DNA of 64,000 nucleotides from Daphnia carinata (Eukaryota > Arthropoda > Branchiopoda > Diplostraca > Daphniidae). The stretch's first letter is position 1; every line of letters starts with the position of its first letter. Below the pieces are notes generated by a model. It did not search any database. It was not told the DNA's origin and saw only the letters and a list, made by a program, of their open reading frames with translations. The stretch is from contig NC_081336.1 in the NCBI RefSeq assembly GCF_022539665.2, positions 6,306,278-6,370,277 on the forward strand, written 5' to 3'. This document shows positions 47,865-59,753 of this stretch, piece by piece. Made by a program: the position numbers and the translations under genes.

Positions 47865-47876
47865 CCTTTTTATATC
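47865..47876 (-). promoter_or_regulatory. TATA box of Gly-rich gene copy 1
   Basis: The reverse complement reads GATATAAAAAGG. Transcription would start about 30 nt on, leaving a 5' UTR of about 50 nt before the ATG at 47789. Confidence 0.75.
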
Positions 47877-49754
47877 GGGCAAAAATGAAAAGACCTTCAA
47901 AAGTGTTAGCAGAAAAGAAAATTTGGTTGTAGAAACTGCTCGTACGAAATTCGTCATCATCGCCTAGAATTGTGGTATTACCAATGCCACCCTCCTTCTC
48001 ACCTTCGAGGAACAAAAGGAATGGTGCGAACAAAAGGAGAAAAATTAGCTATCCATGAGGGGGAAAAAAAAGATGTTAGTTCTTCACGTTCTGTGACCAC
48101 TAACCTTCAGCCATCTTCTTCTTCTGTGCTTCGCATTAAATTTGCGTACAAAATTCCTGGAATCGTACCTTAAAACAAAAACTTGTGGTAGCTTCTACAA
48201 GGGTGGCGATAACGAATTTTCTTGCCATTTTCATGGTTTCTTTGTTTATTAACAGCTATTGGTCTAGTTGTTATTCACAAGATGCGTTGTGTGACGGAAC
48301 CTTACTTTGCAAATCCATTGTCTTGACGGCAGTGCATAGCCTAGAAGGGTAAACTGTTAGTCTAAACAGCGGATGGTTACATGTTCTGCTGTAAAACTAA
48401 TGATAAGTGATCTACGAGTGGATTGTGAAAATCAAATAGCCTTTGATTAATCCCTTTCCCCGCCTTCCTAATAGTTTTTCCGCATTTTCAGTTAGTGCAT
48501 TCAAGGTGACCGTCAACACGACGAAACTTTGCGCAATTGGTATTATCATCAGAGGAGTGAGGAAATTTCTTCACACATCTCTTGTTCAATCCCATTACGT
48601 TCTGAAGCATCTTTTAGGACTTTTTTTTTTTAATTATGCCTCTTTTTGGAGTGGTATCAAAAGTTCTGTAAAATGATCCTACCACAATAACACGTTACTC
48701 TGCTGGCATTAAGTTACACGATTTCAAATGCCAGGCTCTCTATAAGCTTCCATCAGTTTACACCATTAGCACGTACGCAGGCCAGCCGGCCGTTGCTGTC
48801 GGATTGCCAAGAGTTTCGTTTGGTTGGTGTCGGTTTCATTAACTCCTCTCATTCCATTCCATTCATTCTCATTCCATTTAACTGTAATTTGGTCTGAATT
48901 CATAGATCAACCGTGGGAAACTAATGCCGGCGTATGCGCAAAATAAACAAAATCACCGGCATAAATTCGTTGAAAGGGAAATAATTTGTAAAATTTACAT
49001 GTAATTCTATAATGTGTCAAACATCCAAGGTTTATTGCAGCAGCCTTATTCGAAGATTTCAAATGCGATTGCGCTTCATTTACAAGATTATTTCCATTTT
49101 GTGCTGAAATATGGTTAAAAGTGGTGTGTTAACTGCTCACTTGTGTTTTCTTTGCCAATGGACGACATTGCATTGCTTATTGCATTACATTAATATCGTC
49201 AAAAAGTTTAAAAGCCAGCAGCTTACTGTCAATTGATCACCACTTGTAGTTGCTTACAGTTACTACTTATCCCTGCCACGCTGTTCACCATGAGCACTAC
49301 CATTTTGGTATTATTATTTTATACTATTTATTTCTCATTTAGGAATAGCTAATAGAATTTGACTGAAAATTAAAAACGGGGTTAGTCTATTCAGAACTAT
49401 CGCATTATTCTTTAATCAGGCTATCGAGCTACTTTTCTTCGTTGGTTGTGTGTTTTCCTATTATGCCCCTAGCTTCTCCAGTTACAAAGGTAAACACTGA
49501 CCACTGAACTGCCCAAACCCATCAACACACAATTTTTTTTTATTTTTCCCTCAGTTGACCATTTGGTGGCATAGGTCATTCTTGTCAAAGCGGAAATTTA
49601 GAAAGCGGGATCATTGAGGTATAATGGCCCACTAGACACAATGAGCTGGATAAACCACTACTTATACGTGTATACGAATGCCAAAATAAGTAATGACGAT
49701 CCTAGATTGTCTCCAACTTATTTCCCCCTCACAACCAGAATAGCACCAAGTCAC
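47877..49754. other. Upstream flank of the Gly-rich gene
   Basis: No gene was recognised. It is nearly identical to copy 2 up to about 48430 and diverges by several per cent beyond that. A 32-codon frame near 48232 was judged not convincing. Confidence 0.4.
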
Positions 49755-50958
49755 TGCATGAACGCATTAATGCCAATATCGGCCGCAAGGTGATATGGAG
49801 TATTCTTGCATATCATTCGCGGTGCGTGATGCCCCACCCTAATTCGTGAGTGCTACATAATAACTGAAAATTTGAAACATTTACTTAAGTTTTTTGTTTT
49901 ATAATTGGCTTAGATGTTTTTTATCACTATTTTCTGGATACTGTTCATTTATTACATTGTCCAATAGTTTCGCCGAATTTAAATGAGAGTTAGTTTAAGA
50001 CGGAAAATACACGATTACGTTATCAACATGGTTTGGGGTCGTCATTCACTGTAAATAATAGTTGCATGAACGTGTTAATGTAGCGGCACTTGAAATGACT
50101 GCGTATGGCACCCTCCCAATGATGGGAATACTAGTAACCAAGAGTCTGTAAGCAATTACAACTCGAAACGTTAAGCGTTGGTATGGGATTGGCCCACCAT
50201 TCCAATGCAAAACTGATAGAGATGTAAGAGCTATCAGCTGATGTCACGATGGGGATCATATAGTACAGCAATATGATCTCCATCCGGACAGGTCTGGAGG
50301 ATACTAGTATGTCAGTCAAGTGCTTAGTGCAAACATTTTGCCTATTTTCCCAATAACTAAAATGAGAACTGGCAAATCGAAACTCCTATCCCTGCCGAAT
50401 ATTTAGAGCATTTCCATAACATAGAAATTGTAGATTGGAAGTAATAATTGCCATTAGCGGTGTAAATGCAAACTGAAAAAAAATTTACATTTCATTTTGC
50501 TATTCAATTAAATACCGAAAGATAATGGGTTTTGACCACAACAACTAAACAATGCCTATGGACTGACGCAATGAATCAATGCAACTTTGTGCTGAGTGAC
50601 TGGATAAATAAATTGACTGCAATCTTATGAATAACCGTGATATATTTCCCGCAAATGTCTTCATGCATAATTGTGTTCAGAAATTACGATGTTGTACGAA
50701 CACTAACTGAAATCGTCTTCATCCGCTTTATGTAATAAAGAAAGAAGAAAAAAGAATAAAAACAAGTACAGATTGAGTAACGACATAATAGCTGTATTCA
50801 ACATTTCATTTATAAACCATCACATTCGTACGGAACGACCAGTTAATGCATAAGTACATGGCAGGGAAATACACATTTTGGAACGAAGACAGCAAATAAT
50901 AAAGCAAGATCTAATTATCTTTAACTATTGAGCTTGACGGACAAGGCAATTTTCACGA
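49755..50958. repeat. Dispersed repeat, copy C
   Basis: It matches copy A over its whole length and, like A, ends next to a Tyr-rich coding fragment. The 37-aa frame is broken here by a 1-nt deletion near 50214. Confidence 0.7.
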
Positions 50959-51301
50959 TTAATAATACTTTGGTCGCTCAGTGTAATAGCTTGGTGCAGC
51001 ATATTGTGGTGTAGTACTCGGGGGCCTTTGTAGTATAGTATTGAGGAGCCTCAGTGTAGTAAGCTAAAGCTGCGTAAGTTGTGGTGTAGTATTCTGCTTT
51101 CTTTGCGTAGTACTCCGAGGCTTTCGTCGTGTAGTATTCAGCAGCATTTGTAGTGTAGTATTGCGGAGCCTCGGTGTAATACGCCGGGGCAGCGTAGGTG
51201 GTGGTGTAGTATTTGGGGGCATCGGAATAGTAGCTCGGTGCAGCATACCTTGTGGCGTATTCAGGAGCCTTTGTAGTGTAGTATTGCGGAGCCTCAGTAG
51301 T
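50959..51301 (-). pseudogene. Tyr-rich cuticle-like gene fragment cut by the duplication junction
   Basis: About 105 codons of units such as TEAPQYYTTKAPEY and KYYTTTYAAPAYY. At the right edge (51301) the coding sequence stops abruptly and continues into the sequence found at 36635, so the 5' part is missing. Near the 3' end a 1- or 2-nt change (around 51000) shifts the frame away from the normal ending (TERPKYY, TAA at 50959) to a TGA at 50978. It is the relative of the fragment at 14511-14725. Confidence 0.75.
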
Positions 51302-51704
51302 GCGGGGATATCAAATCCACGACGGCCTCCGTTTGCGGCTCCCTTCTCCTGTCGTAATGGCTTTCGGGCCTGTAGCGAATCTGTTAGCTAATTTAATTAA
51401 AAATTAGTCTTGCAAAACAAAAGACGTAACAACCACCAGGTTATTTATATCTTTATGTGTTAAGCGCATCTTCATATCATCAATTAAAATCTGGACTATA
51501 CCTGAAACAAATGACATTAAAAAATAAATTTTTCTGCTAAGAAAGAAATGAAACAACGAACTGTCATGCATAAGTGTATTAATTCTACTGTTATGTTTTT
51601 CAACATTTATTAAAAGCAAATAAAAAAACCAATTGCTAGAGGAAATAAACTACTGTCATTTCAGAAAGGAATAAAGGCACGTAGGATTTATTCGAAATGC
51701 ATTT

Positions 51705-53339
51705 TCATGCACACAGCCCAGTATTGTTCGAAGTTGGAGCTGGACAGGCAGACCAGCAGACCAGCCGTTCCTTGCTAGACTGGTGAATCGATAAAATTTC
51801 CAGCTGGACCGTAATTGCACACGTGCAATCGGTTGTACGGAACAGCGCCATCATACAACTGTTCGAAATAAATTTGCAAAGACAAATATATTAACGGAAT
51901 AACTTTTTGTATAAAGAAACATTGAATTTCTTACAGCTGTTGATTGGTAATAAGCCACTCCACAGCCTACGGTTTAGGTAGTGGCCCATACAACTTGTGT
52001 ATAATGACCAATCATTTCAAGTGGATTTGCCCTACCATCAGATGCACAAGAGTTAGTAATTCAACACGATGTAATTTGGCAAACCGTATTACTTACGGGA
52101 AGCTGGTGCCATAATCTTTCGTCACGAAATCGACTTCAGCATACCATGAAAATATCGCTTCTTCCAAGTAAGATGTGTTCATGTAATCGACAGAAGATGC
52201 ACCAACGTAAATATTCTGACCAACTCGGAATCGAGCTATGAATAAATAACAGCCGTGACAGATATATAAACTAAAGAGATTCAATTTGCTTCATATCAAA
52301 CTTTTCCCTTACAGACATCACGGCAAGTATCGTGTGCGAATACGCATTGCTGGGCGTGCGTTTGTACCATCACGGCCAGCTTCTCATCCCAGATCTTAAC
52401 AAACAACGTTCATTTAAGATATCACAATTTTTCAGAAACACTGTGCTTTATGGTAGGAAATACACGGGACTTTTACTTACCAATTGCCTCATATTAGACG
52501 CCGATCGTTAGGGACCTGGATTGCCACGAGTTTCCTAGGCCACCCAACGCCTGAGCTGATTATGCGTTTTCAAAATTTTTGTGATTTCATCAGCGTTGAT
52601 GGTTGACGATGTTGGATATGCTGGTTGACAAGCTGCCCCCCAGGTGGTATTCTATACCAAATGAAAATTCTGAATTCCTCACCTCTATGAATTGTTTGTT
52701 CTGTTGAGTGCATATACCGAATATTTGCAGAGGGTATTGTTCCTTGGCACACTGCACGTAGAAATGTGGCAGTAGGAAGAAGTTGGAGTTGAAGGTTTTG
52801 CTGTCGTCACAACTCGCTTCGAAGTTGTGGTCGGGAGCTTAGTGGTTGTTGGCGGGAGCTCGGTGGTTGTTGGCGGGAGCTTGGTGATTGTTGGTGGTAG
52901 TTTCGTGGTCGTTGGCGGTAGTTTCGTAGCTGTTGGTGGTAGCTTGGTGGTTGTTGGCGGTAGTTTCGTAGTTGTTGGAGGGAGCTTGGTGGTTGTTGGC
53001 GGCAGTTTTGTAGTTGTCGGCGGTAGCTTCGTAGTCGTCGGCGGTAGTTTCGTTGTTGTCGGCGGAAGCTTGGTGGTTGTTGGCGGGAGCTTCGTGGTCA
53101 TCGGCGGTAGTTTCGTGGTTGTTGGCGGGACCTTGGTGGTTGTTGGGGGTTGCTTCGTAGTTGTCTTCAACGTTGTCTGGGACTCCTGTTTCCACAAGGA
53201 TTGATTTGTTAAGAATCAAATACCAAAGTGAGCTATAACAATGGCTAAATTCAATAACATAAAAATAAAAGATTAAGGATCTTTCCCCGCAAGGGAAAAG
53301 GCAAACAACAATCAACAAAGATACAGCAAATACTTTCAT
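51705..53339 (-). pseudogene. Mucin-CAP gene, copy 2, inactivated
   Basis: It has the same seven-exon layout as the gene at 37044-38678. The signal peptide ([18 protein letters not shown]) and an uninterrupted TTTKLPP repeat are kept. Lesions: the first intron donor is GAAAGA instead of GTAAGT, so readthrough enters the repeat in the wrong frame; two stops lie in the exon at 52470-52650; a TAA replaces a Tyr codon just after GHYTQVVWATT in the exon near 51975; and a 3-nt deletion creates TAG after NFIDSPV in the last exon. The mucin repeat lacks the frameshift of copy 1, so the two copies decayed independently. Confidence 0.85.
52800..53190. repeat. Coding minisatellite (TTTKLPP units), copy 2
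   Basis: About fifteen 21-nt units, more than in copy 1, inside the inactivated CAP gene. The unit number differs between the copies, as expected for slippage. Confidence 0.85.
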
Positions 53340-54068
53340 TCTTACAGGGAGCAAATAACTGGAATGAGGCTCAGGATCTCCAAAATGTTTCAACGTTGAT
53401 TTTTGTGCGCGTCTTTTATTTGACTCGTACGCTGCGTGCCACGTAGCACGCGCAAGTGTTCGAAACGGATCCACCTGCATTTCATCCGCGAAAATGGGTC
53501 GACGACTGCTAAAGTCTGGCTTGGAAACAAAAAAACATATTTAAATGAACGATAGAATGCTCCTGAATGCGAATATAGCTATACAGTATAATACACTTGT
53601 GAGGGGTTATCAATCTATTAACGACATGGCGTTTGAACGAAAGCTAGCTCTCGCTTTCATTGCTGTATCCATGTTGGATGAGGCGCAAAGCAGGCACCAT
53701 ATGTTTCCATATGCGTGCTAGTTCTGTGATCAACGGCTTTTTTTTTATTATTCTGGCAGTAGATTTTTTTTTACCAGTGGGATAAGCACTCGTGGCAAGG
53801 ATGCGCTGTTTAAAACTAGTTGAAACTAGTTATTGGGCAGCTGTGGGTATATAGTTCTATTAACCATAATAACCAGGTTAGTTGCATAAAAATTGAATCC
53901 TGAATAGTTAATATCGTCATGCGCGCATTTTCCATCACTTACAGAACACGTTGTAATAACTTGATCTTTTATCAAATTCTATCGACATATTTTAAACCGT
54001 GAAAAAACCTGTAATTAGAAATGGTATTAGTAGTATATCATTTCCAGAAATGTAAAAATTTTTTTAAA

Positions 54069-54620
54069 AATGATGCATTTTCAAGCGCACAATCCGTCGT
54101 TGTTTGAAGTCGAAGCTGGACAGGTAGATCCAGCAGCACCTTTCACATAAACTGGAGAATTAATGTAATTTCTAGTCGGCCCATAATTGCAAACGTAGAG
54201 CCTCTTGTAGGAATACTCTGGGCCAAACGTCTTCTACGTGAAAGATGGTATCAGCATAAACGTTAAATTTGTTTAAGTTAAGGAAATTCGTTACAGCAGC
54301 CGATTGTAAGCTATTCTCCACAGCCTACAGAATAGTTATTTGCCCATACAACGTGAGTATAATGTGGAATAACAGCAGGTAGGCTTGATCTCTACCATCA
54401 TATATTACAAGAATTAATACTCTCACGAAGAATCTATATTAATTTTGGTAAAGATTTACTTACGTGAAGCTTATGACGTAAGCAGCCGGCAAGTCATCGG
54501 CTTCATTAGACCATCGCGTTACACCCCACCCCACTATTCAAAGTAGACTATGCAGAACCTTGATGGTGGGTGGACAAAAGACTTAATTCAGTTTCCCTGT
54601 CGAATCTAATTTCCAAATAG
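54069..54620 (-). pseudogene. Remnant of a further CAP gene, copy 2
   Basis: Counterpart of 39428-39960: last exon recognisable (CNYGPTRN-like), upstream exons broken, no N-terminal exons. Confidence 0.65.
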
Positions 54621-55037
54621 TTATCGAAAAAAAGTAACTAATAATCAAATTTTCGTAGGTAAGCACAAGCAGCTGTAACATTTGATGTGTTATTTATAGA
54701 ACAACTTTAGTGAAAAATAAAACGATTCGAAATTCAAATGAAATGCCGGAAATCTGATTGGCTATTTATTCCTGTTGAATACACTGTCACCGAAGAAATA
54801 ACAATATCAATAATTTCAAAAACCTGAACCATACAGCGAAGATAAAGGAGAAATATGGAGGATTCAAATTGCATTCAAGATAATGGCATACATTTTGGAA
54901 CTATCAGTATGCATATCGTGAAAGGCTAATGAAGTCATTTTTACTAATGTGCTAAGATGTTTTAAGGGCAGTCCAAGTTCGATGCGAAAAGTGTTATGTC
55001 GTAGGGATTTCGTAATTTGATTGTAACGAGATGTCGG

Positions 55038-58000
55038 TTACTCACGAACATGAATTGGACGACAGCCGATAATATCACCCAATTCTCGAGAGTTGAACGT
55101 TCCAACCAGTTTACGCTCACCACTAAACCGGGGAAGGAACTTTTGGACGAAGTTGATCATCTCTCCCGGTTTAACGTCACTTATGAATTTTTCGAAAGTT
55201 CGAATATCATTCAGATATTTCCACTATGATGCATGCCGTTATGTGTGTTAACTCACCGGTATTTTACTGCTTGGGCACGAACCAAACCCGATCCTTCAAA
55301 TGTAAACTCACATTCTGTCAGCGTAACTGAAACTGGATTCATGAATGAGAAAGTAGCAAAGCATTCCTGGCCTATCTGGGGATTTCCTCGCACCTGTAAA
55401 CGGAGGTTATTTTTTGCATTGAAATTATCTGCTTCCTAATTCAAATAATTTTTTGGCCTAATGTAGTTACCTGAATATCCAATTTTGGTTTCTCCAGCTG
55501 GAAGTCGTCCTCTGCACTCCACGATTGCTTCGTCTCTTGCACTGAAGCCATGGCGAACACCTTAATGTATCCATAGTCGACAACTCTTTCACGGTATTCT
55601 TCCCAACTTATGCGAAGTTGAAGAGTTTCTCCTATTTGAATTTACAAAAATAGCTTAACATACTGGTCTTTCTAAAAAATGAAATGAAAGAACAAAACAC
55701 TGACGGCTTCCCGGTTGAAGGACAACCTGACGATCGTTGCGGCCAAGACGGCGTGCAGTGACTCCTGTGTAATAGACGGAATTGGCGCATAGGTATGTCG
55801 TGATGGTTCTCGTTTCTTGGGAACGGTTCTGTGAAATAGCATTGACACCGAATTTTAAAATACTGAATTAAACAGACAAATCATATTTATAAAATACCTG
55901 AATGAGAAGTTGCACATTAAATGGCTGGCCCCATGCAACTTTTTCTTGCTCAACCAAGTCAAATTGAACGTCATCATTGGAAGTACGGGAATCAAAAATG
56001 GGCTGGGATCGTTCAACACTTCGGGCTGCGTTCATGGCTAACATACGATCAGCAGCTGTGTTCCCTGAATCAGCTGGATAGCGTGATTCATCGTACCAGG
56101 GTTTGCGGGCGATGTCCACTGCACTCAGACGACGCACTGATGCTCCTGGATATTGGATCATATCCCTTTCTCTTTCCCTATCTCTCCTTTCCATATACGG
56201 TGAAGTCATTCCTTGGTCTTTAAAAGTTAAGAATTATTAAACTACCAAACAAAACAGAAAAAAGAAACTTACTAAAGAGGGAACTGAAACATCCGTCGGA
56301 TTGTTTTTGGTAGCGAGACGTGTTATCGAGAGTCTTGTAAAGTCCAGTGATATCTTCTACGTCAGCATCGCTGACATCATCATCGGCTCCCGGTCGCTTG
56401 GTCAAAATCATACGTCCAACCCTAATATCAGCTACTGGTTATAGTTGCTCAAATAAATTATTTAAGTATTTGTTTACTGATAATTATTGACGGGAATCTT
56501 CTTGAATCCCCAGTGAGACGTCTCGTCTTCTTGGAAATGATTTACTTCAGCGTTGATCTCCGCAAAAAGCTGACATCAAATAGCAAAAGAATTAGTTTCT
56601 AAAGGTATTGGTTAAATTTGGAACATTATACGTAAGGAGTGTCAAAGGAAAATCCAATTTCGCCGCGACGGACAGACTCAACCGAAGACGGACCTCGACG
56701 GAAACCTTCCACAGCCAAAGGACCTCGGCTTTTAGGATCAGCTAAGTGAAAAACCAGAAATTTGAAAACTTGAATGGTAAAGCGCAATCATCAGATTTTC
56801 TCTACACAACCTCCAGTGTTGTTCTGACGATACTGAGGAGGAGGAGTCGGATCAACTGCCTGCCAACCATTGTAACCGGATTGGAGATCGAGCCGTGACA
56901 TCCATACTTCAGTCCTGTCAAGTCAACCAAGAAATCAGTCACATGTTTTAGTTGAAATTTTGTGCCTCTTGTTCTACCAAGCGTGGAAGTTCCATACGGC
57001 ATCTTGATTGTCGCCATCTGGACCACCTTTCATCTCATCTCCAAAAACATCGAAATACTTGTCGACCGACAGCGTGTGGTTTGTATCGCGTGCAGAGACG
57101 AAATTGGTAACAGGACGGGAGGGAATCCCCAAAGCGCGAAAGACTGTTCAAATAGTTCAAATGAATATGTCAAACACTGAACGTTAAACCTAGTTAAATA
57201 TCCATACTAGAAGTAGCCACGGCGGCGAAAACCCAGCACTGCCCGTATTTGACTGGCTTAGATCCATTGCGTAGATAATGTTCGAAGATTTTGGAGCTGC
57301 CAGTCCAGACCCACGGACAAACTCCGTCTTCAAACGAACCTTCCCATTTGCCTTCCAGTAATCCAAAGCCTTCATTACCATTGATCTATACAGTCAAGGT
57401 TTTTATTATTATATAATAAGAGAAATTTTGAAAATGATGTTAATTACGATTGAAGCGATGGCACGGACAACTTGGACAGGATTGCCCCTTTCCGTTGGAT
57501 TCAAACCAGATTGGCCGAGCAAAAGTTGAGCTGCTGGTAAGGCCACGTCAGAAAACTGTCCGTAGATCCAGCGACGACCTTTGGGTCGGTGATGGGTACC
57601 AACAAACACCTTGCCCGTGTCATTCATGAGATACTCTCGACGGAGTTCCTCATCGTCCAAGTACACAGAATCCTCTGTTGAAATGTATAAAATTTAAAAC
57701 ATTTAGTTGCGCTATCTACTTTAAAATATGACGACGAAAAAGTTGAACCTCGACAAAACGGATTGAACAAGACGTAAATGTCATCTTTACAACGGAATTC
57801 GTCAATGCGGGCACCCGGCATTGTCGTGGTAGTTTCGATGTTCAGTCGCCATAATCCGACAAGTGCGTTTGCAGGAATATGAACCTGCAATTGAAAGTAG
57901 GAAAAATTATGAATTAGCATTATTCTTATTCAGTTTGGAATGATTTTACTTGACAAGAGAAGTTGAAACCCTCCTGTTGATGGATCCGCATATCCCATTT

Positions 58001-59039
58001 TTGTGGAGCTCGAGTGAATTCACGCTGATTCATGTGGAAAGGCAAAACCACTTTACTTCCTTTCGTGACTTGCGGATTCGGGCCTAACCAAAAATAAAAT
58101 AAAATGTTAAAGCTGTCGTTCCGTTTAGATCATCATTTTCATTTTGTTACCGAAAGTAAACACAGCGCGCAAAACGTCACGACGCGGATCGAAATTGCGA
58201 TCCTTCACCCGCACAGCCATGAAAAACGGCTGACCACGACGAAGAACTGCTGTAGACGCCGAAGAAGATGAATGGTAATCCATCGAATTTATCGATGCCA
58301 TATTCGTCATCGACCTGGACCTAGCCATGGTTGACGACGATCCAATATCCTGTTATTTTGTGCAGAATTAGTTTGGTGCAAACGTAGGATAACAGGATAG
58401 AATGAATTACGCGGCCACAATCAAGAACGACTTCGTAGCGATCGGTACGATGTTCCCTTGCATTGTCTCGCGCGAACAATTCAACAGAATCGATCTTCAA
58501 ATTATCTGAAGGCACTGTGTTAGAATCAGATGAAAAGTGTGTTAAAAATATTGACTACAAATTAGAAATCAAAATTTATTAGAAAATACTTCCGTCGGTT
58601 AGTTTTTCCTCGAGAGCTCGTTCAGCCCGGCGACGTCTGTCCAAGTCTTCGGCGTAGTGCGATACCAATGATGCACGATAAGCTGCACTGTTGCTACCTG
58701 AACGGATTCCTGCGTTGTTACCCATACCATCTTGTTCGTTAGTGCGACGAGGAAAGCCTGACGAAGTGGCCAAATTGTTCAGTCCTGAATTGCCACTCAT
58801 GGAATGACGCAACATGGCTGTAAAAATATTTAGCGTAAAAGATAAATGGTTTCTATATTATTTCCTATAGTAATTTATTATCCATTTACTTGGTGATCCT
58901 TGTTGATTCATCATCGAACGACGCAACATGCCTAATTAGTTTTTCAATTTTACGGGGGATTACGGCTCTATTTTTAAAAAGTTTACCATTTTTTTTTTTT
59001 TTTACCTGGAGAGCCAGATTGATTGAGTGGAGAACTCAT
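55038..59039 (-). CDS. Transglutaminase, copy 2 (928 aa)
   Basis: Exon for exon the same as copy 1, with all 19 coding exons in phase from ATG 59039 (exon 59006-59039) to TAA 55038 (exon 55038-55179). Catalytic Cys is in [12 protein letters not shown] (57208-57385), His in WNFHAW (56978-57143) and Asp in GWQAVDPTP (56811-56914). The protein differs from copy 1 at few positions, among them Ala to Gly in the catalytic-Cys exon, Pro to Ser in RLDLQ(P/S)GYN, Leu to Gln before YRQNN, and Leu to Trp in KVA(L/W)GQPF. Both copies should therefore be active. Intron 15 has a better donor (GTAAGT) than copy 1 (GTAATT). Upstream TATA and 77-aa gene as in copy 1. Confidence 0.95.
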
Positions 59040-59354
59040 TATGCCTTGAGAATGAAAAGAAAAAGTTTTGGGAAAAAATATTATTGACGGGTTGAATTAC
59101 AGGACGTAGTATAGTGACAGAATTACATTACATAGTATAGTAGTGTTTACGGAAAGCTGTTTAATCTTAGTACGACAAATGAAATTGTAAGACTGACTTG
59201 TGGTTTTAACAAACACAACTTTTACAGACATTCTTCTCTTTGAGGATTAAAAATCATAGAAAGGTTAAATAACTACCTTAAAATTTCCTGGGTCGACGAC
59301 GTGTTTTCGCTGCTACTGCAGAAACAAGACAATGCCATCTTCCAATTACCTTCT

Positions 59355-59366
59355 CTATTTATATTC
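59355..59366 (-). promoter_or_regulatory. TATA box of transglutaminase 2
   Basis: Identical to the element at 44856-44867. The whole promoter region is unchanged between the copies, so the two genes probably share expression. Confidence 0.65.
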
Positions 59367-59434
59367 TTTTCGTGTCGAGGGAGTCTTAAGAATTTGAAAT
59401 AATTTAGAGAAATAAAACTCTAAATAAATGCAGA

Positions 59435-59753
59435 TCAAGTAACGTCAGGATATGATTCTTTCTGGTTCCGTTGTACAGTCATACCTGGTTCATAGCTATC
59501 GGATTTCATAGGTCTCTCAGCCCCGTGTCCTTTTTCACGCTGACTTAGTGCACAGTCTGGTGACGCTTCATCGTTGCAGACCGAGTGGTATTCAGTGTTG
59601 AAGTAATTCCATCCCATGGCTAGAGCCACAACGACAATGAAAGTAGCATAACTATTGACTGAATATGTAAGTCGAAGTTGCGCTGTCCTCGAATACGTTT
59701 GTGATCAGTTGTCGGTCCGAAAACTAGCAAAGTTACCAGCTAAAGTTTTTCAT
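59435..59753 (-). CDS. 77-aa small secreted or membrane-anchored protein, copy 2
   Basis: Exons 59737-59753 and 59435-59651; I saw no base difference from copy 1 in the coding parts. See the copy 1 entry. Confidence 0.65.

Larger units (their letters stand above)
36635..51301. repeat. Tandem segmental duplication, copy 1
   Basis: Starting at TGCGGGGATATCAAATCC, this sequence recurs from 51302 in the same order and orientation, with offsets between about 14,495 and 14,670. It carries mucin-CAP, CAP remnant, transglutaminase, 77-aa protein, Gly-rich protein and, at its right end, a dispersed repeat and the Tyr-rich fragment. Since copy 2 begins directly at 51302, the unit is about 14.67 kb. 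Confidence 0.9.

Noticed and set aside
48137-48232. Short minus-strand frame starting MKMARKFVIATLVEATTS as first exon of the Gly-rich gene
   Set aside because: The exon at 47766-47789 gives a better signal peptide, correct phase and a TATA box at the right distance.
52827-53204. Plus-strand frame of VVVGGS repeats (also at 38326-38544)
   Set aside because: Complement of the TTTKLPP minisatellite; the opposite strand has the signal peptide, splice sites and CAP domain.
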